Assembly (NCBI GenBank): GCA_001897525.1
Contig: MKTB01000015.1
Coordinates: forward strand, 1 to 64,000
DNA: 64,000 nt
Origin: Bacteroidetes bacterium 43-16
GTDB taxonomy: Bacteria > Bacteroidota > Bacteroidia > Chitinophagales > Chitinophagaceae
Direction: 5' to 3'
Part shown: positions 17,333 to 26,172 of the stretch, piece by piece
Layout of the letters: each line of letters begins with the position of its first letter
How positions within the stretch are numbered: position 1 is the first letter of the stretch
Translations under genes and position numbers: made by a program
The notes under the pieces: model-generated
What the model was told of the DNA's origin: nothing
The model's input: the letters and a program-made list of their open reading frames with translations, nothing else
Database searches by the model: none

Positions 17333-17650
17333 TTCTTATTTTATATTTTTTACAGAATCTCTTTCGTACAAAATTCAATAATACTTGTGAATTTTCAAAA
17401 GCAAATTTTATGTGTTTTGAATAATTTTCCAAAACAAAAACATAATTTTTTTTATCCCATTAAACTTTCTGTCCATTTGGTGCATCTATAGAAAGTATAT
17501 TCCTAATTTGCAATATTTTCCTACCTGGTGTTAGAAGATTTGTAAATTGTCCGGAATGTAAAAAGATTTTTTGTTTGTTAATTAAAAAAATATATTTTTG
17601 TATATGTAAAGTAGTCCGGCTACTGCTACATCTAAACCCAAAATTTGAAT
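17333..17650. other. Intergenic region between divergent genes
   Basis: About 320 AT-rich bases between the acidic-protein gene and the mini sorting-domain protein. It contains the strong promoter at 17570-17600 for the right-hand gene. No RNA gene or further ORF is evident. Confidence 0.5.
17570..17600 (+). promoter_or_regulatory. Bacteroidota promoter (TTTG, 19 bases, TATTTTTG)
   Basis: A -33 TTTG at 17570-17573 and a -7 TATTTTTG at 17593-17600 are separated by 19 bases, the consensus spacing. The leader to the ATG at 17651 is about 45 bases. Confidence 0.7.
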
Positions 17651-18025
17651 ATGAAAATACTTTACAAAATAATTTTTCTTTTGAGCCTCTCTCTTGCAGG
17701 AGCTTCATATAGTGCTGATGCACAAAGCAATGAACAACAAAGGATTTATAGCAACGGAGCAGATAAACGATTTACTGCTTACCCGACTCCGGCCAGCAAT
17801 GTTGTTTATTTCAAACTATCTGCTACCCTGCGTGCCGAAGCTAAAACGGTTGAACTCGTTAGTGTTATAGGCAGAACAGTAGCTGTTCAAAAGATTAACG
17901 CAAATGACAACGATGATATTGCCTTCAGCAATTTAAATCAACTTCCGGAAGGAGTTTATGTTGGTGTAACCAAAAATGCAGACGGGAAAGTTTTACAAAC
18001 TACCAAGCTCATTATCCAACGATAA
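17651..18025 (+). CDS. Small secreted protein, mainly a T9SS sorting domain
   Basis: 124 residues from the ATG at 17651 (a TTG two codons earlier is less likely). A signal peptide (residues 1 to about 23, ending SADAQ) is followed by a short linker, then a pattern of the type A sorting (Por secretion) domain: 'FTAYPTPASNVVYFKL', 'VELVSVIGRTV', 'LPEGVYVGVTKNADGKVLQTTKLIIQR'. Such domains normally sit at the end of large secreted enzymes; here they make up almost the whole protein. It may be a surface structural peptide or a remnant of a larger gene. It has its own consensus promoter and a clear terminator, which argues that it is a real single-gene unit. Confidence 0.8.
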   Translation: MKILYKIIFLLSLSLAGASYSADAQSNEQQRIYSNGADKRFTAYPTPASNVVYFKLSATLRAEAKTVELVSVIGRTVAVQKINANDNDDIAFSNLNQLPEGVYVGVTKNADGKVLQTTKLIIQR

Positions 18026-18048
18026 TAGATAAACCTAATTTTTTTTCT

Positions 18049-18077
18049 AAACGGAAGCCTTAAAGCTTCCGTTTTTT
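18049..18077 (+). terminator. Intrinsic terminator
   Basis: A 10-bp perfect stem (18049-18058 and 18065-18074) with a 6-base loop, ending in a run of six T. It closes the mini sorting-domain gene. Confidence 0.88.
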
Positions 18078-18159
18078 CATTATTTTTCAATTTGAAATTA
18101 AGTACGCAATTTTACATTGATACCTTGCTAAAATTTCAGTGTTGTAAACGGGGAATTAT

Positions 18160-20406
18160 ATGAACAGAATATTATATACTCAGATAGACGAAGAAGGGGA
18201 AAAGAAACTCATCCTGAGACAGTACAGGGCCTTACTGAAAGCGCTTAAAGAACGCATCAAGAAGGGAGACCGTAAGCTGTTGAGGAGAGCATTTGAGATG
18301 TCTGTGGATGCTCATAAAGAGATGCGCCGGAAGTCCGGGGAGCCTTATATCTTACACCCCCTGGCTGTAGCCCGGATCACGGTAGAAGAGATAGGCCTGG
18401 GCGTTACCTCTGCCATCTGTGCACTATTGCATGATGTGGTAGAGGATACTGAAATCACGCTGGAAGACATCAGCCAGGAGTTTGGCAGCGCCTATGCGCG
18501 CATTATAGATGGCCTCACGAAGATCAGTAATGTGGTGGAGTTTAAGAACGGCGTGTCGATGCAGGCTGAGAATTTCCGGAAAATATTACTGACACTGGCC
18601 GAAGATCCCAGGGTGATCCTGATCAAGCTGGCCGACCGCTTACACAATATGCGTACCCTGAGCAGTATGGCGCGTGAAAAGCAAATGAAAATTGCTTCTG
18701 AAACCACCTATATCTATGCTCCGCTGGCCCATCGCCTGGGTCTATACGAGATCAAGTCTGAGCTGGAAGACCTGAGCTTAAAGTACACTCAGCCTGATGT
18801 CTATATCGACATTGCCCGGAAGTTAAAGGAAACGAAGAACAACCGGACAAAGTATATCAAGGAGTTCATCAAACCGATCAAGCAGGAACTGGAAATTTCC
18901 GGCTTCACCTTTGAAATATATGGCCGCCCGAAATCGGTACACTCTATTTACAATAAGATAAAAACGAAAGGGGTCACTTTTGAAGAAGTGTTTGACCTGT
19001 TTGCCATCCGCATCATCCTGGACAGTGACCGGGAGCATGAAAAAGAGGATTGCTGGCGTGTCTACTCTATCATCACCAATTTTTACCATCCCAGTACAGA
19101 CCGTTTAAGGGACTGGATCTCGGTACCTAAGGGAAATGGGTATGAAGCGCTGCACACTACGGTAATGGGCCCCGGAGGCCGCTGGGTAGAGGTTCAGATC
19201 CGCTCGAAGAGGATGAACGAGATTGCGGAAAAAGGGCTTGCGGCACACTGGAAATACAAAGAAGGCTCTCAGCAGGAAAGTAAACTGGATGATTTCCTGA
19301 AACATATTGGTGAGGTACTCAGCAGCTCTGATGCCGATTCTTTAGATTTCCTGCAGGACTTCAAACTGGATCTGTTTACCGAAGAGATCTATATCTATAC
19401 CCCTAAGGGAGAGATGAGGGTCTTACCTAAGAACGCTACGGCCATTGATCTTGCCTTTGATATACACTCAGAACTGGGGGCAAGATGTATCGGGGCCAAG
19501 GTCAATTATAAGCTGGTGCCTATCAGCTATGTGCTGAAGAGTGGCGACCAGGTAGAGATCATTACCTCCGGCAAGCAAAAGCCATCTGAAGACTGGCTGA
19601 AATTTGCCGTTACGGGTAAAGCCAAATCCCGGATAAAATATTATTTAAAAGAGGAGAAACGCCGTATCTCGGAAGATGGAAAAGCGATTGTCGAGCGCAA
19701 GCTGAATGGCCTGGGTATGAAGCCCAATACGCATAACATCAACGAGATGGCCGCTTTTTACAAATTCCCCTCTCCGCTGGACCTGTATTATGCAGTGGCA
19801 GTAGGGAATATAGACCTGGCTGCTTTAAAAACATTCACGATCAACGGGGATAAGTTTTATCAACCGGTGAAGCAAGTGGTCAAAACGGAAAAAGCACATC
19901 CTCATTTAAGTTCCGACATCAGCGAGGACTTAAAATCACCTAAAGGATCAGAGCTCATCATCTTCGGAGAAAGTTCTGATAAGATCCTGTATAAATTAGC
20001 TTCCTGTTGCCAGCCGATACCGGGAGACGATGTCTTCGGTTTTGTCTCTTCGGGTGAAGGTTTAAAAGTGCACCGCTACGATTGTCCGAATGCACAAAGT
20101 ATGCTGGCCAACTTTGCCCACCGTATCGTTAAGATCAAATGGGCCAAAAACAAAGAAATATCTTTCCTTACCGGTGTACGTATCATCGGGCTGGATGATG
20201 TGGGCATCGTGCAGGGCATTACCCATGTGATCACTACAGAAATGCGCATCAATATGCGCTCTATCAGCATTGATTCGCAGGATGGTGTTTTTGATGGTAC
20301 GATCAAAGTTTTTGTAAAGGATAAAGAAGAATTAGACTTACTTTGTACCAAGCTGGAAAAAATTTCCGGTGTACAGAAAGTATTGAGATTAGAAGAAGAA
20401 AATTAA
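18160..20406 (+). CDS. Bifunctional (p)ppGpp synthetase/hydrolase
   Basis: 748 residues in the order HD hydrolase, synthetase, TGS, zinc-finger/helical region and ACT. The HD domain has H66 (ILHPLAV) and H91-D92 (LLHDVVEDT). The synthetase domain has 'YGRPKSVHSIYNKIK', 'DLFAIRIIL' and 'ALHTTVMGPGGRWVEVQIR'. TGS covers about 395-455 (IYIYTPKGEMRVLPKNATAIDLAFDIHS). A Cys-rich segment 'KLASCCQPIPGDDV' and a C-terminal ACT domain follow. With both active sites intact it should make and degrade (p)ppGpp as the main stringent-response enzyme. Its stop overlaps the next start by one base. Confidence 0.95.
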   Translation: MNRILYTQIDEEGEKKLILRQYRALLKALKERIKKGDRKLLRRAFEMSVDAHKEMRRKSGEPYILHPLAVARITVEEIGLGVTSAICALLHDVVEDTEITLEDISQEFGSAYARIIDGLTKISNVVEFKNGVSMQAENFRKILLTLAEDPRVILIKLADRLHNMRTLSSMAREKQMKIASETTYIYAPLAHRLGLYEIKSELEDLSLKYTQPDVYIDIARKLKETKNNRTKYIKEFIKPIKQELEISGFTFEIYGRPKSVHSIYNKIKTKGVTFEEVFDLFAIRIILDSDREHEKEDCWRVYSIITNFYHPSTDRLRDWISVPKGNGYEALHTTVMGPGGRWVEVQIRSKRMNEIAEKGLAAHWKYKEGSQQESKLDDFLKHIGEVLSSSDADSLDFLQDFKLDLFTEEIYIYTPKGEMRVLPKNATAIDLAFDIHSELGARCIGAKVNYKLVPISYVLKSGDQVEIITSGKQKPSEDWLKFAVTGKAKSRIKYYLKEEKRRISEDGKAIVERKLNGLGMKPNTHNINEMAAFYKFPSPLDLYYAVAVGNIDLAALKTFTINGDKFYQPVKQVVKTEKAHPHLSSDISEDLKSPKGSELIIFGESSDKILYKLASCCQPIPGDDVFGFVSSGEGLKVHRYDCPNAQSMLANFAHRIVKIKWAKNKEISFLTGVRIIGLDDVGIVQGITHVITTEMRINMRSISIDSQDGVFDGTIKVFVKDKEELDLLCTKLEKISGVQKVLRLEEEN

Positions 20407-21044
20407 TGATACCGGTTAAAGACAACGATCACAGTCCTGTTTGTATAGCTGCTGCCCTCCCCTTTCCGCCCATTAGTTGGTGGAAAGCTGCGCTGCAGCA
20501 CAAGACGATCTGGCTGGACCCTTTTGAAAATTTCCAGAAAATGAGCTACCGGAACAGGTATTACCTGGCCGGGAAAGAAGGAAAGTCTATGTTGAGCATT
20601 CCCTTGCTGAAAGGGCGCAATCAGCACCTGGCCATGGGAGATATGGGCATCTCCTATGCAGAAAACTGGCAAAAAAATCATTGGCGCACCCTGCAAACTT
20701 TGCTGGGCAATGCTCCTTTTTTTGAATACATAGATTATCAGTTATTCCCTTTTTTCGACCAGGAAACACCCGGCCTTTATCATTGGAATAAGTCCAGCAT
20801 TGAATGGGCAAACCGATTCTTAGGCCATCCTTTACTGATCAAAGAAACTGATCAATACATCCCACATACTACTGAAGGCATTATTGACCTCCGGGACAGC
20901 ATCCATCCCAAATCGCTCATCGCACCACAAGCAGCCTACTACCAGGTATTCCAATCAGATGCCGGGTTTATAGAGGATTGCTCGATCCTGGACCTTATCT
21001 GTTGCGAAGGCAAAAATGCAATTAATATACTGCTCAGCCCCTAA
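20406..21044 (+). CDS. WbqC-family protein
   Basis: 212 residues from the ATG at 20406, which overlaps the Rel stop by one base (TAATG). WbqC family patterns are visible: 'PPISWWKAALQHKTIWLDPFENFQKMSYRNRYYL', then 'MLSIPLLKG' and 'WRTLQTLLGNAPFFEYI'. WbqC-like proteins occur in polysaccharide loci and are proposed to act in glycan or glycolipid modification, but no reaction is settled. The coupling to rel is notable, since nothing else about it suggests stringent response. A strong terminator follows at 21050. Confidence 0.85.
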   Translation: MIPVKDNDHSPVCIAAALPFPPISWWKAALQHKTIWLDPFENFQKMSYRNRYYLAGKEGKSMLSIPLLKGRNQHLAMGDMGISYAENWQKNHWRTLQTLLGNAPFFEYIDYQLFPFFDQETPGLYHWNKSSIEWANRFLGHPLLIKETDQYIPHTTEGIIDLRDSIHPKSLIAPQAAYYQVFQSDAGFIEDCSILDLICCEGKNAINILLSP

Positions 21045-21049
21045 AATTT

Positions 21050-21090
21050 AATTATTATTTCACATTATATTGTGAAATAATAATTTTTTA
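21050..21090 (+). terminator. Intrinsic terminator
   Basis: A perfect 15-bp inverted repeat (21050-21064 and 21071-21085) with a 6-base loop, followed by TTTTTA. The stem is AT-rich. It ends the rel-wbqC unit. Confidence 0.85.
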
Positions 21091-21123
21091 CATATCTTTA
21101 CGAGACCCTAATCACTTTTAAAG

Positions 21124-24100
21124 ATGAAGTATCTGTACACCCTTGCAATGCTTCTTAATTGTGCGTTTGCATATGAAGCCAATGCCCGCCAGGCTTTGAG
21201 CTTTGCGGAGAATAAAGGTCAGTGGCATGCAAATGCATTATATAGAGCAGAGATCCCCGGTGGGGCCATGTTTATTTCCAATACCGGCCCGGTATATTAT
21301 TTTGCGAGCCAGGAGGATCTTGATAATATTCATGAACAGGCCCATGAACACCCGGAACTGGATTTCGGGCAATCAAAAGTAAAAGTGCATGCCTATGCGC
21401 TACAGTTTATCGGATCAAATCCAAGCCCGGTAACGATCTCAAAAGAAAAGATCAGCTATTACGAGAATTTTTTTGTGGGCAATGATGCCTCCAGGTGGGC
21501 CAGCCAGGTGCAGCATTACACGCGTATTGAACAGCAAAATGTCTTTGACCAGATTGACCTGGTCTATTATGCAAAGGAAAAATCACTAAAATATGACTTT
21601 ATCGTAAAGCCGGGAGCCGATCCCGGGAAGATACGTTTAAAAATGGATGGTGCTCAGCTGGCGGTAAATGAACGGCAGCAATTAGTGATCACCACTTCTG
21701 TGAATACGGTCATAGAAGATGCTCCTGTAGCCTTCCAGGTGATCAAAGGCGAAACACTTTTTGTGGATTGCAGGTATTATGTAAACCAGGACATCATAGG
21801 TTTTGAAACGGGCAGTTATAATGCCGCTTATCCTCTGATCATCGATCCGGCCCTCATCTTTGCCACTTACTCTGGTGCGCAGTCTTCCAGCTTTTATTCT
21901 TATACTTCTACATTTGACTATGACGGCAATACCATTATTGCTGCATTGGGTTTTGGTATGGGCTGGCCCACACAAACGGGTGCTTATGACATCACCTTCA
22001 ATATGGCTACCGATGTGGCTTTGATGAAGATCAACGGAACAGGCAGCAACCGCCTCTTTGCTACTTATCTCGGTGGCAATTTAGCCGACCTTCCGCTCTC
22101 GCTTTCCTCCGGTAACAGTAACCATATTTACCTGGTAGGAAATACGCAATCCACGGACTTTCCCACTACGGCCAACTGTATTCAAGCTACTTTCGGTGGA
22201 GGTAATAATGATATTTTCATTGCTAAAATAAGCCGTGACGGCACACAATTGCTGGCTTCCACTTATCTCGGTGGGAGTGCCTCTGACGGCTACAATATTT
22301 TTGCCCCGATTGGCGGCGGCAACAGTTCACCTTCGGTATTGAAGTTTAATAAACACGACCATTCACTCTGGTTCACCTCAAGCTCTGCAAGCAGCAATTT
22401 CCCAACAACAGGCAATGCCCTGCAAACGACACAGTCACATAACGGGCCTTTGCTGATACAGGTAGATACTAATCTGACCCAGTTGCGGTACAGTACTTTT
22501 TTCAACATAAATGCCTCTATGTTTTTCAATGACCTGAAGATCAGCAATGCGAACCAGCTTTACCTTTGTGGCAGTAGTACAGCGAGCAATATAGGCACTG
22601 CCAATACATTAAACCCGGGCTTCCAGGGTGGCGGTTCAGATGGCTTTGTGATGAAATTCAATGCAAACAATAAGAGCATTACGGCTTGTACTTACCTCGG
22701 TACGGCCAGCAGTGACGTGGCGCTTAAGCTTGCCATTACGCCCAACCAGCAGCGGATCTTCGTAACCGGTACCAGCCTGGGCAATTATCCCGTCACGGCC
22801 AATACTTATACACAACCCAATTCGTATAACTATATCCAGTCTTTAGATTCTAACCTTGCGCTTAATCTTGGTGCCTGTAATTTTGGCGGCACGGGCTATC
22901 TCTACACTTCAGATATGTTTGTGAGCAACTGTAGCGCCCTGGGTATCGCCGGGATCAAAAGTGGCAATACCTTCCCGCTTACGCCTGATGCTTATGCCAA
23001 TACCGGGGAATTCTGGTTTGGCAATTTTGACCTTAATCTCTCCGGCCTTGTCTACGGCACTTGTTACGGTTATGGCGGACATACCCATAACGGCACTTTT
23101 AATTTTGACACTGCCGGTAATATTCATCATTCGGTATGTGACATGGGCGGCTCTTTTGTAACCACAACCAATGCCTGGTCGCCTACGAAACAAACGGGGG
23201 GGTATGATATGATCAGTTTTAAGTTTGACATGGCTACGGTGGACAAATTGCTGTCTTTTGCTTTATCTCCTTCATCTAAAGACACTGCCTGTGCTCCCAA
23301 CCTGGTCACTTTTGTCAACAATAGTTATAATTACAATACTTATCACTGGGATTTTGGCAATGGCAGCACTTCTACCTTGTTTGAACCTTCTGTAAACTAT
23401 ACCCTTCCCGGTGTTTATAAAGTGGTGTTGACGGGCCATAATATAGCCTGCAATTTTGAAGACAAGGATTCGATGTATATCATGGTCAAGCCCAACCAGA
23501 TCATCAAACCTTATGTGCATGACACACTGATCTGTAGCCATGAAGGGCCGGTCACTATGGGCCTGGACAGCATAAGTCCGGCTTACTTAAGCAATTACTA
23601 CACCTTAGACTGGCAACCTCATCATGCTATTGCAGGCCAGTACAATGCCTCATCGGCAACGATCAATCACAAAATAGCCCAAGAAGTTTTTATACATATC
23701 AACGGGATCAATAATGACAGTTTATGTATTACGGATACTTTTGTAAAGGTAAAAGTGAACTACCAGGACAGCTCCGCTGTGCATCTCCAACCCCAGTATG
23801 CCGAGGTCTGTAGGGGAGATTCGGTGTTGATCAGCGCCTCAGGAGGCGTTCACTATGCCTGGACTCCGACCACTTACCTGAAATTTTTCAATGATTATAC
23901 GGCTTATAGTACACCCGCTGCACCGATCACTTACCTGGTACGCATTACTGATAGCCTGGGCTGTATTTATGAGCGCAGCAGCAGGTTGAACTTCCTGGAA
24001 AGAGACCGGGTAGAAGCCGGGCCAGACCAGGTGGTCAAGTTCGGGGAACCGGCCCAGTTGCATGGCATTACCAATAGCCAGAATTTCTACTGGCTGGTGG

Positions 24101-24501
24101 ATAGTGTACCTTGCTTCCACAACCAGGCAACTCCGGTGGTTTACCCTGCAGATACCAGCCTGTATTACCTGGTGGGCGTAAACAGCAGCGGCTGTACGGA
24201 AACGGACTCTGTTTTTGTCTATGTCAATGAGCTTAAGGTGCCTAATGTCTTCTCGCCGAACGGAGACGGGCTGAATGATGACTTTTTCCCTATTCCTTAT
24301 AATGATTATATGGAGATTGTCAACTTCTCTATTTATAACCGCTACGGGCAGCGTGTTTTCTATACCAGCAAACTACGTAAGGCCTGGGATGGCCGGCATA
24401 AGGAGCGCCCTGCAGACCTGGGGGTTTATATGTATCATGTGGAATATAAAATAGGTACCAAGACTTATCATTTAAAGGGAGATGTTACCTTGATCCGTTA
24501 A
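21124..24501 (+). CDS. Large T9SS surface protein (SBBP/PKD/gliding-type C-terminus)
   Basis: 1125 residues. A signal peptide (about 1-22) is followed by an N-terminal beta domain ('FAENKGQWHANALYRAEIPGG', about 25-250) typical of SBBP-repeat proteins. A run of beta-propeller (SBBP) repeats follows, with elements such as 'ATYLGGNLADLPLSL' and 'ASTYLGGSASDGYN'. A PKD domain lies at about 720-790 ('YHWDFGNGSTSTLFEPSVNYTLPGVYKVVLTG'). The end (about 1037-1125) is a gliding-motility/CHU_C sorting domain ('PNVFSPNGDGLNDDFFP', 'YNRYGQRVFYT', 'WDGR', 'GVYMYHVEYK'). The protein should be exported by T9SS and fixed on the cell surface, probably as an adhesin. Confidence 0.92.
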   Translation: MKYLYTLAMLLNCAFAYEANARQALSFAENKGQWHANALYRAEIPGGAMFISNTGPVYYFASQEDLDNIHEQAHEHPELDFGQSKVKVHAYALQFIGSNPSPVTISKEKISYYENFFVGNDASRWASQVQHYTRIEQQNVFDQIDLVYYAKEKSLKYDFIVKPGADPGKIRLKMDGAQLAVNERQQLVITTSVNTVIEDAPVAFQVIKGETLFVDCRYYVNQDIIGFETGSYNAAYPLIIDPALIFATYSGAQSSSFYSYTSTFDYDGNTIIAALGFGMGWPTQTGAYDITFNMATDVALMKINGTGSNRLFATYLGGNLADLPLSLSSGNSNHIYLVGNTQSTDFPTTANCIQATFGGGNNDIFIAKISRDGTQLLASTYLGGSASDGYNIFAPIGGGNSSPSVLKFNKHDHSLWFTSSSASSNFPTTGNALQTTQSHNGPLLIQVDTNLTQLRYSTFFNINASMFFNDLKISNANQLYLCGSSTASNIGTANTLNPGFQGGGSDGFVMKFNANNKSITACTYLGTASSDVALKLAITPNQQRIFVTGTSLGNYPVTANTYTQPNSYNYIQSLDSNLALNLGACNFGGTGYLYTSDMFVSNCSALGIAGIKSGNTFPLTPDAYANTGEFWFGNFDLNLSGLVYGTCYGYGGHTHNGTFNFDTAGNIHHSVCDMGGSFVTTTNAWSPTKQTGGYDMISFKFDMATVDKLLSFALSPSSKDTACAPNLVTFVNNSYNYNTYHWDFGNGSTSTLFEPSVNYTLPGVYKVVLTGHNIACNFEDKDSMYIMVKPNQIIKPYVHDTLICSHEGPVTMGLDSISPAYLSNYYTLDWQPHHAIAGQYNASSATINHKIAQEVFIHINGINNDSLCITDTFVKVKVNYQDSSAVHLQPQYAEVCRGDSVLISASGGVHYAWTPTTYLKFFNDYTAYSTPAAPITYLVRITDSLGCIYERSSRLNFLERDRVEAGPDQVVKFGEPAQLHGITNSQNFYWLVDSVPCFHNQATPVVYPADTSLYYLVGVNSSGCTETDSVFVYVNELKVPNVFSPNGDGLNDDFFPIPYNDYMEIVNFSIYNRYGQRVFYTSKLRKAWDGRHKERPADLGVYMYHVEYKIGTKTYHLKGDVTLIR

Positions 24502-24522
24502 GCGTTTACTGTCCCCTTGTTG

Positions 24523-24544
24523 CTTCGACAGGCTCAGCAGGACA
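24523..24544 (+). repeat. Short dispersed repeat, copy 1
   Basis: A 22-base sequence beginning CTTCGACAGGCTCAG. It matches the reverse complement of 58583-58604 at 18 of 22 positions by hand alignment. This motif type (CTTCGACAxGCTCAGxxTGACA) is a common extragenic repeat in many bacterial genomes. Confidence 0.5.
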
Positions 24545-24682
24545 CTTCTTCGTATGGCTAGCTCAATAGGCATCAATGCGCTTTGTCACCCTTATCTGTT
24601 AAAGGCTTAACCATAGAAAATTGCCAATTCCAATGCCTGTTACGACCTTTTTTTAATAACAATTTACTGGTTGACACACAAG

Positions 24683-24715
24683 AAGAGAGGAACATTGATG
24701 AAATGTTCCTCTCTT
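24683..24715. terminator. Hairpin between convergent genes
   Basis: A perfect 14-bp inverted repeat (24683-24696 and 24702-24715) with a 5-base loop. There is no long T-run on either side, so termination is likely but less certain than at the other sites. Confidence 0.65.
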
Positions 24716-24742
24716 AATATAGTATAGCTTGAAAAAATTCGT

Positions 24743-26026
24743 TTAGGAATGCAGGACTTTCAATTTTACCGTCTCCACTTTGGTAGGGGTTGCTAATAAG
24801 ATATCAAACTCGATCTTATTGATAATGATCTTGGCATTCTGCTTGGGGATGGTAGTATAGTTTTTAATGATGTAGCCGGAAAGGGTTTCTGTATCATCCT
24901 CATCCATATTGATCCCATATTTATTCCTGATATAATCCAGCTTAAGCCTGCCGGAAAAGATGTATTCGTTTTCTGCGATCTGGCTTTCGGTATAGTCCTG
25001 GATGTCGTATTCATCCCGGATATCTCCAAAGATCTCTTCCAGCACATCTTCCATGGTCACCACACCTGCGGTTCCACCAAATTCATCTACCACCCAGGCG
25101 ATGCTCTTGCGCTCTTTGGTAAACAGGTGAATCACGTCTATGGCATTCATGGTCTCGGGGACGGTGGGGATATTGTGCAGTATTTCACGAATTGTTTTGG
25201 GCCTTTTTCCCAATTCTATATGGTGTACATAGCCGATGACGTGATCAATATCACTTTCATAGATAATGATCTTGGACTGTTTTGATTTCACGAAGGCATC
25301 CCTGATCTCCTGCGGGCTGCTGTTGGCATCCATAGCCAGGACTTCATTCCGGGGTATCAGGCATTTTCTCACCTTAACCTGGGACAGATGGATCACTTTC
25401 TCAAACAGTTCTTTATTCAGCTTCTCATCATCATTGTGCCCCTGGAGCGTATTGCGCAAAAATAAATTGGCATCTACCCGCTCAAAAACGGGTTGTTTCC
25501 TGGGCACTTTAATGTTGAACAGGTACAAAAGGATCACTTCGGAAAGGCGTACAAAAAAATTGGCCAGGGGATTGGTAAACCGGATGATGAAATTCATGAG
25601 CCTGGCCCAATAGCCCAGGCTGCCTTCGGGATTGGTCTCAAATACTCTTTTGCCAAAATAACTGATGCTGCTCACCAGGATGGCGGAGGCCAGGATCCAG
25701 TCGATAATGAGCTGGGTGTATTCAAAATCCCTCAAAGCTTCGGGTAAAAAACCGACCAGCCAGCCTGTAACTACATGCAGGGAGAGACAAAAACCGATGA
25801 GGGAGACATAAAAAGCAATATTGGTAGCCGCCCAGAAGCGCTCCGGTTGTTCAAAAAAGCTGCCTAACAAAATGCCGTTGCCTTTCTGTTGCTTTCTTTT
25901 TAGTTCTATCGTCAGGCGGTTCGCCGCAAAATAGGCAAACTCCAATCCCGTCATGACGATAACGAAAAATAAAAAAAATAATAATAAGCCACCTGAAATG
26001 ATCAAGGTCAATTGTGTAACATCCAT
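24743..26026 (-). CDS. CorC/HlyC-type membrane protein with CBS domains
   Basis: 427 residues. An N-terminal CNNM/DUF21 membrane domain (about 1-190, four hydrophobic helices) is followed by a CBS pair (about 215-330; 'VRKCLIPRNEVLAMDANSSPQEI', 'IGYVHHIEL', 'DEFGGTAGVVTMEDVLEEIFGDI') and a C-terminal CorC_HlyC domain ('YIFSGRLKLDYIRNKYG', 'TLSGYIIKNY'). The family is linked to Mg2+/Co2+ efflux. In Bacteroidota a member of this family, GldE, supports gliding; sequence alone does not separate the two here. Single gene, closed by the shared hairpin at 24683. Confidence 0.9.
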   Translation of the reverse strand: MDVTQLTLIISGGLLLFFLFFVIVMTGLEFAYFAANRLTIELKRKQQKGNGILLGSFFEQPERFWAATNIAFYVSLIGFCLSLHVVTGWLVGFLPEALRDFEYTQLIIDWILASAILVSSISYFGKRVFETNPEGSLGYWARLMNFIIRFTNPLANFFVRLSEVILLYLFNIKVPRKQPVFERVDANLFLRNTLQGHNDDEKLNKELFEKVIHLSQVKVRKCLIPRNEVLAMDANSSPQEIRDAFVKSKQSKIIIYESDIDHVIGYVHHIELGKRPKTIREILHNIPTVPETMNAIDVIHLFTKERKSIAWVVDEFGGTAGVVTMEDVLEEIFGDIRDEYDIQDYTESQIAENEYIFSGRLKLDYIRNKYGINMDEDDTETLSGYIIKNYTTIPKQNAKIIINKIEFDILLATPTKVETVKLKVLHS

Positions 26027-26125
26027 AGACTGAATACTGATTTAAACCTTAAGTGTTTAGGGTAAAGATAAAAGATAATTTTCAGAAAGCAGGATTAAAA
26101 AAGCAGCTTTCCCGGCCTATACTCA

Positions 26126-26154
26126 TTGATTTAGTAATTAATATATTACCTTTG
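26126..26154 (+). promoter_or_regulatory. Promoter for nusB
   Basis: TTG at 26126-26128 and TACCTTTG at 26147-26154 are spaced by 18 bases. The leader to the ATG at 26173 is short (about 13 bases). The promoter lies inside the longer open frame, which supports the later start. Confidence 0.6.
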
Positions 26155-26172
26155 CTTCCCAATTTTAAGAAC

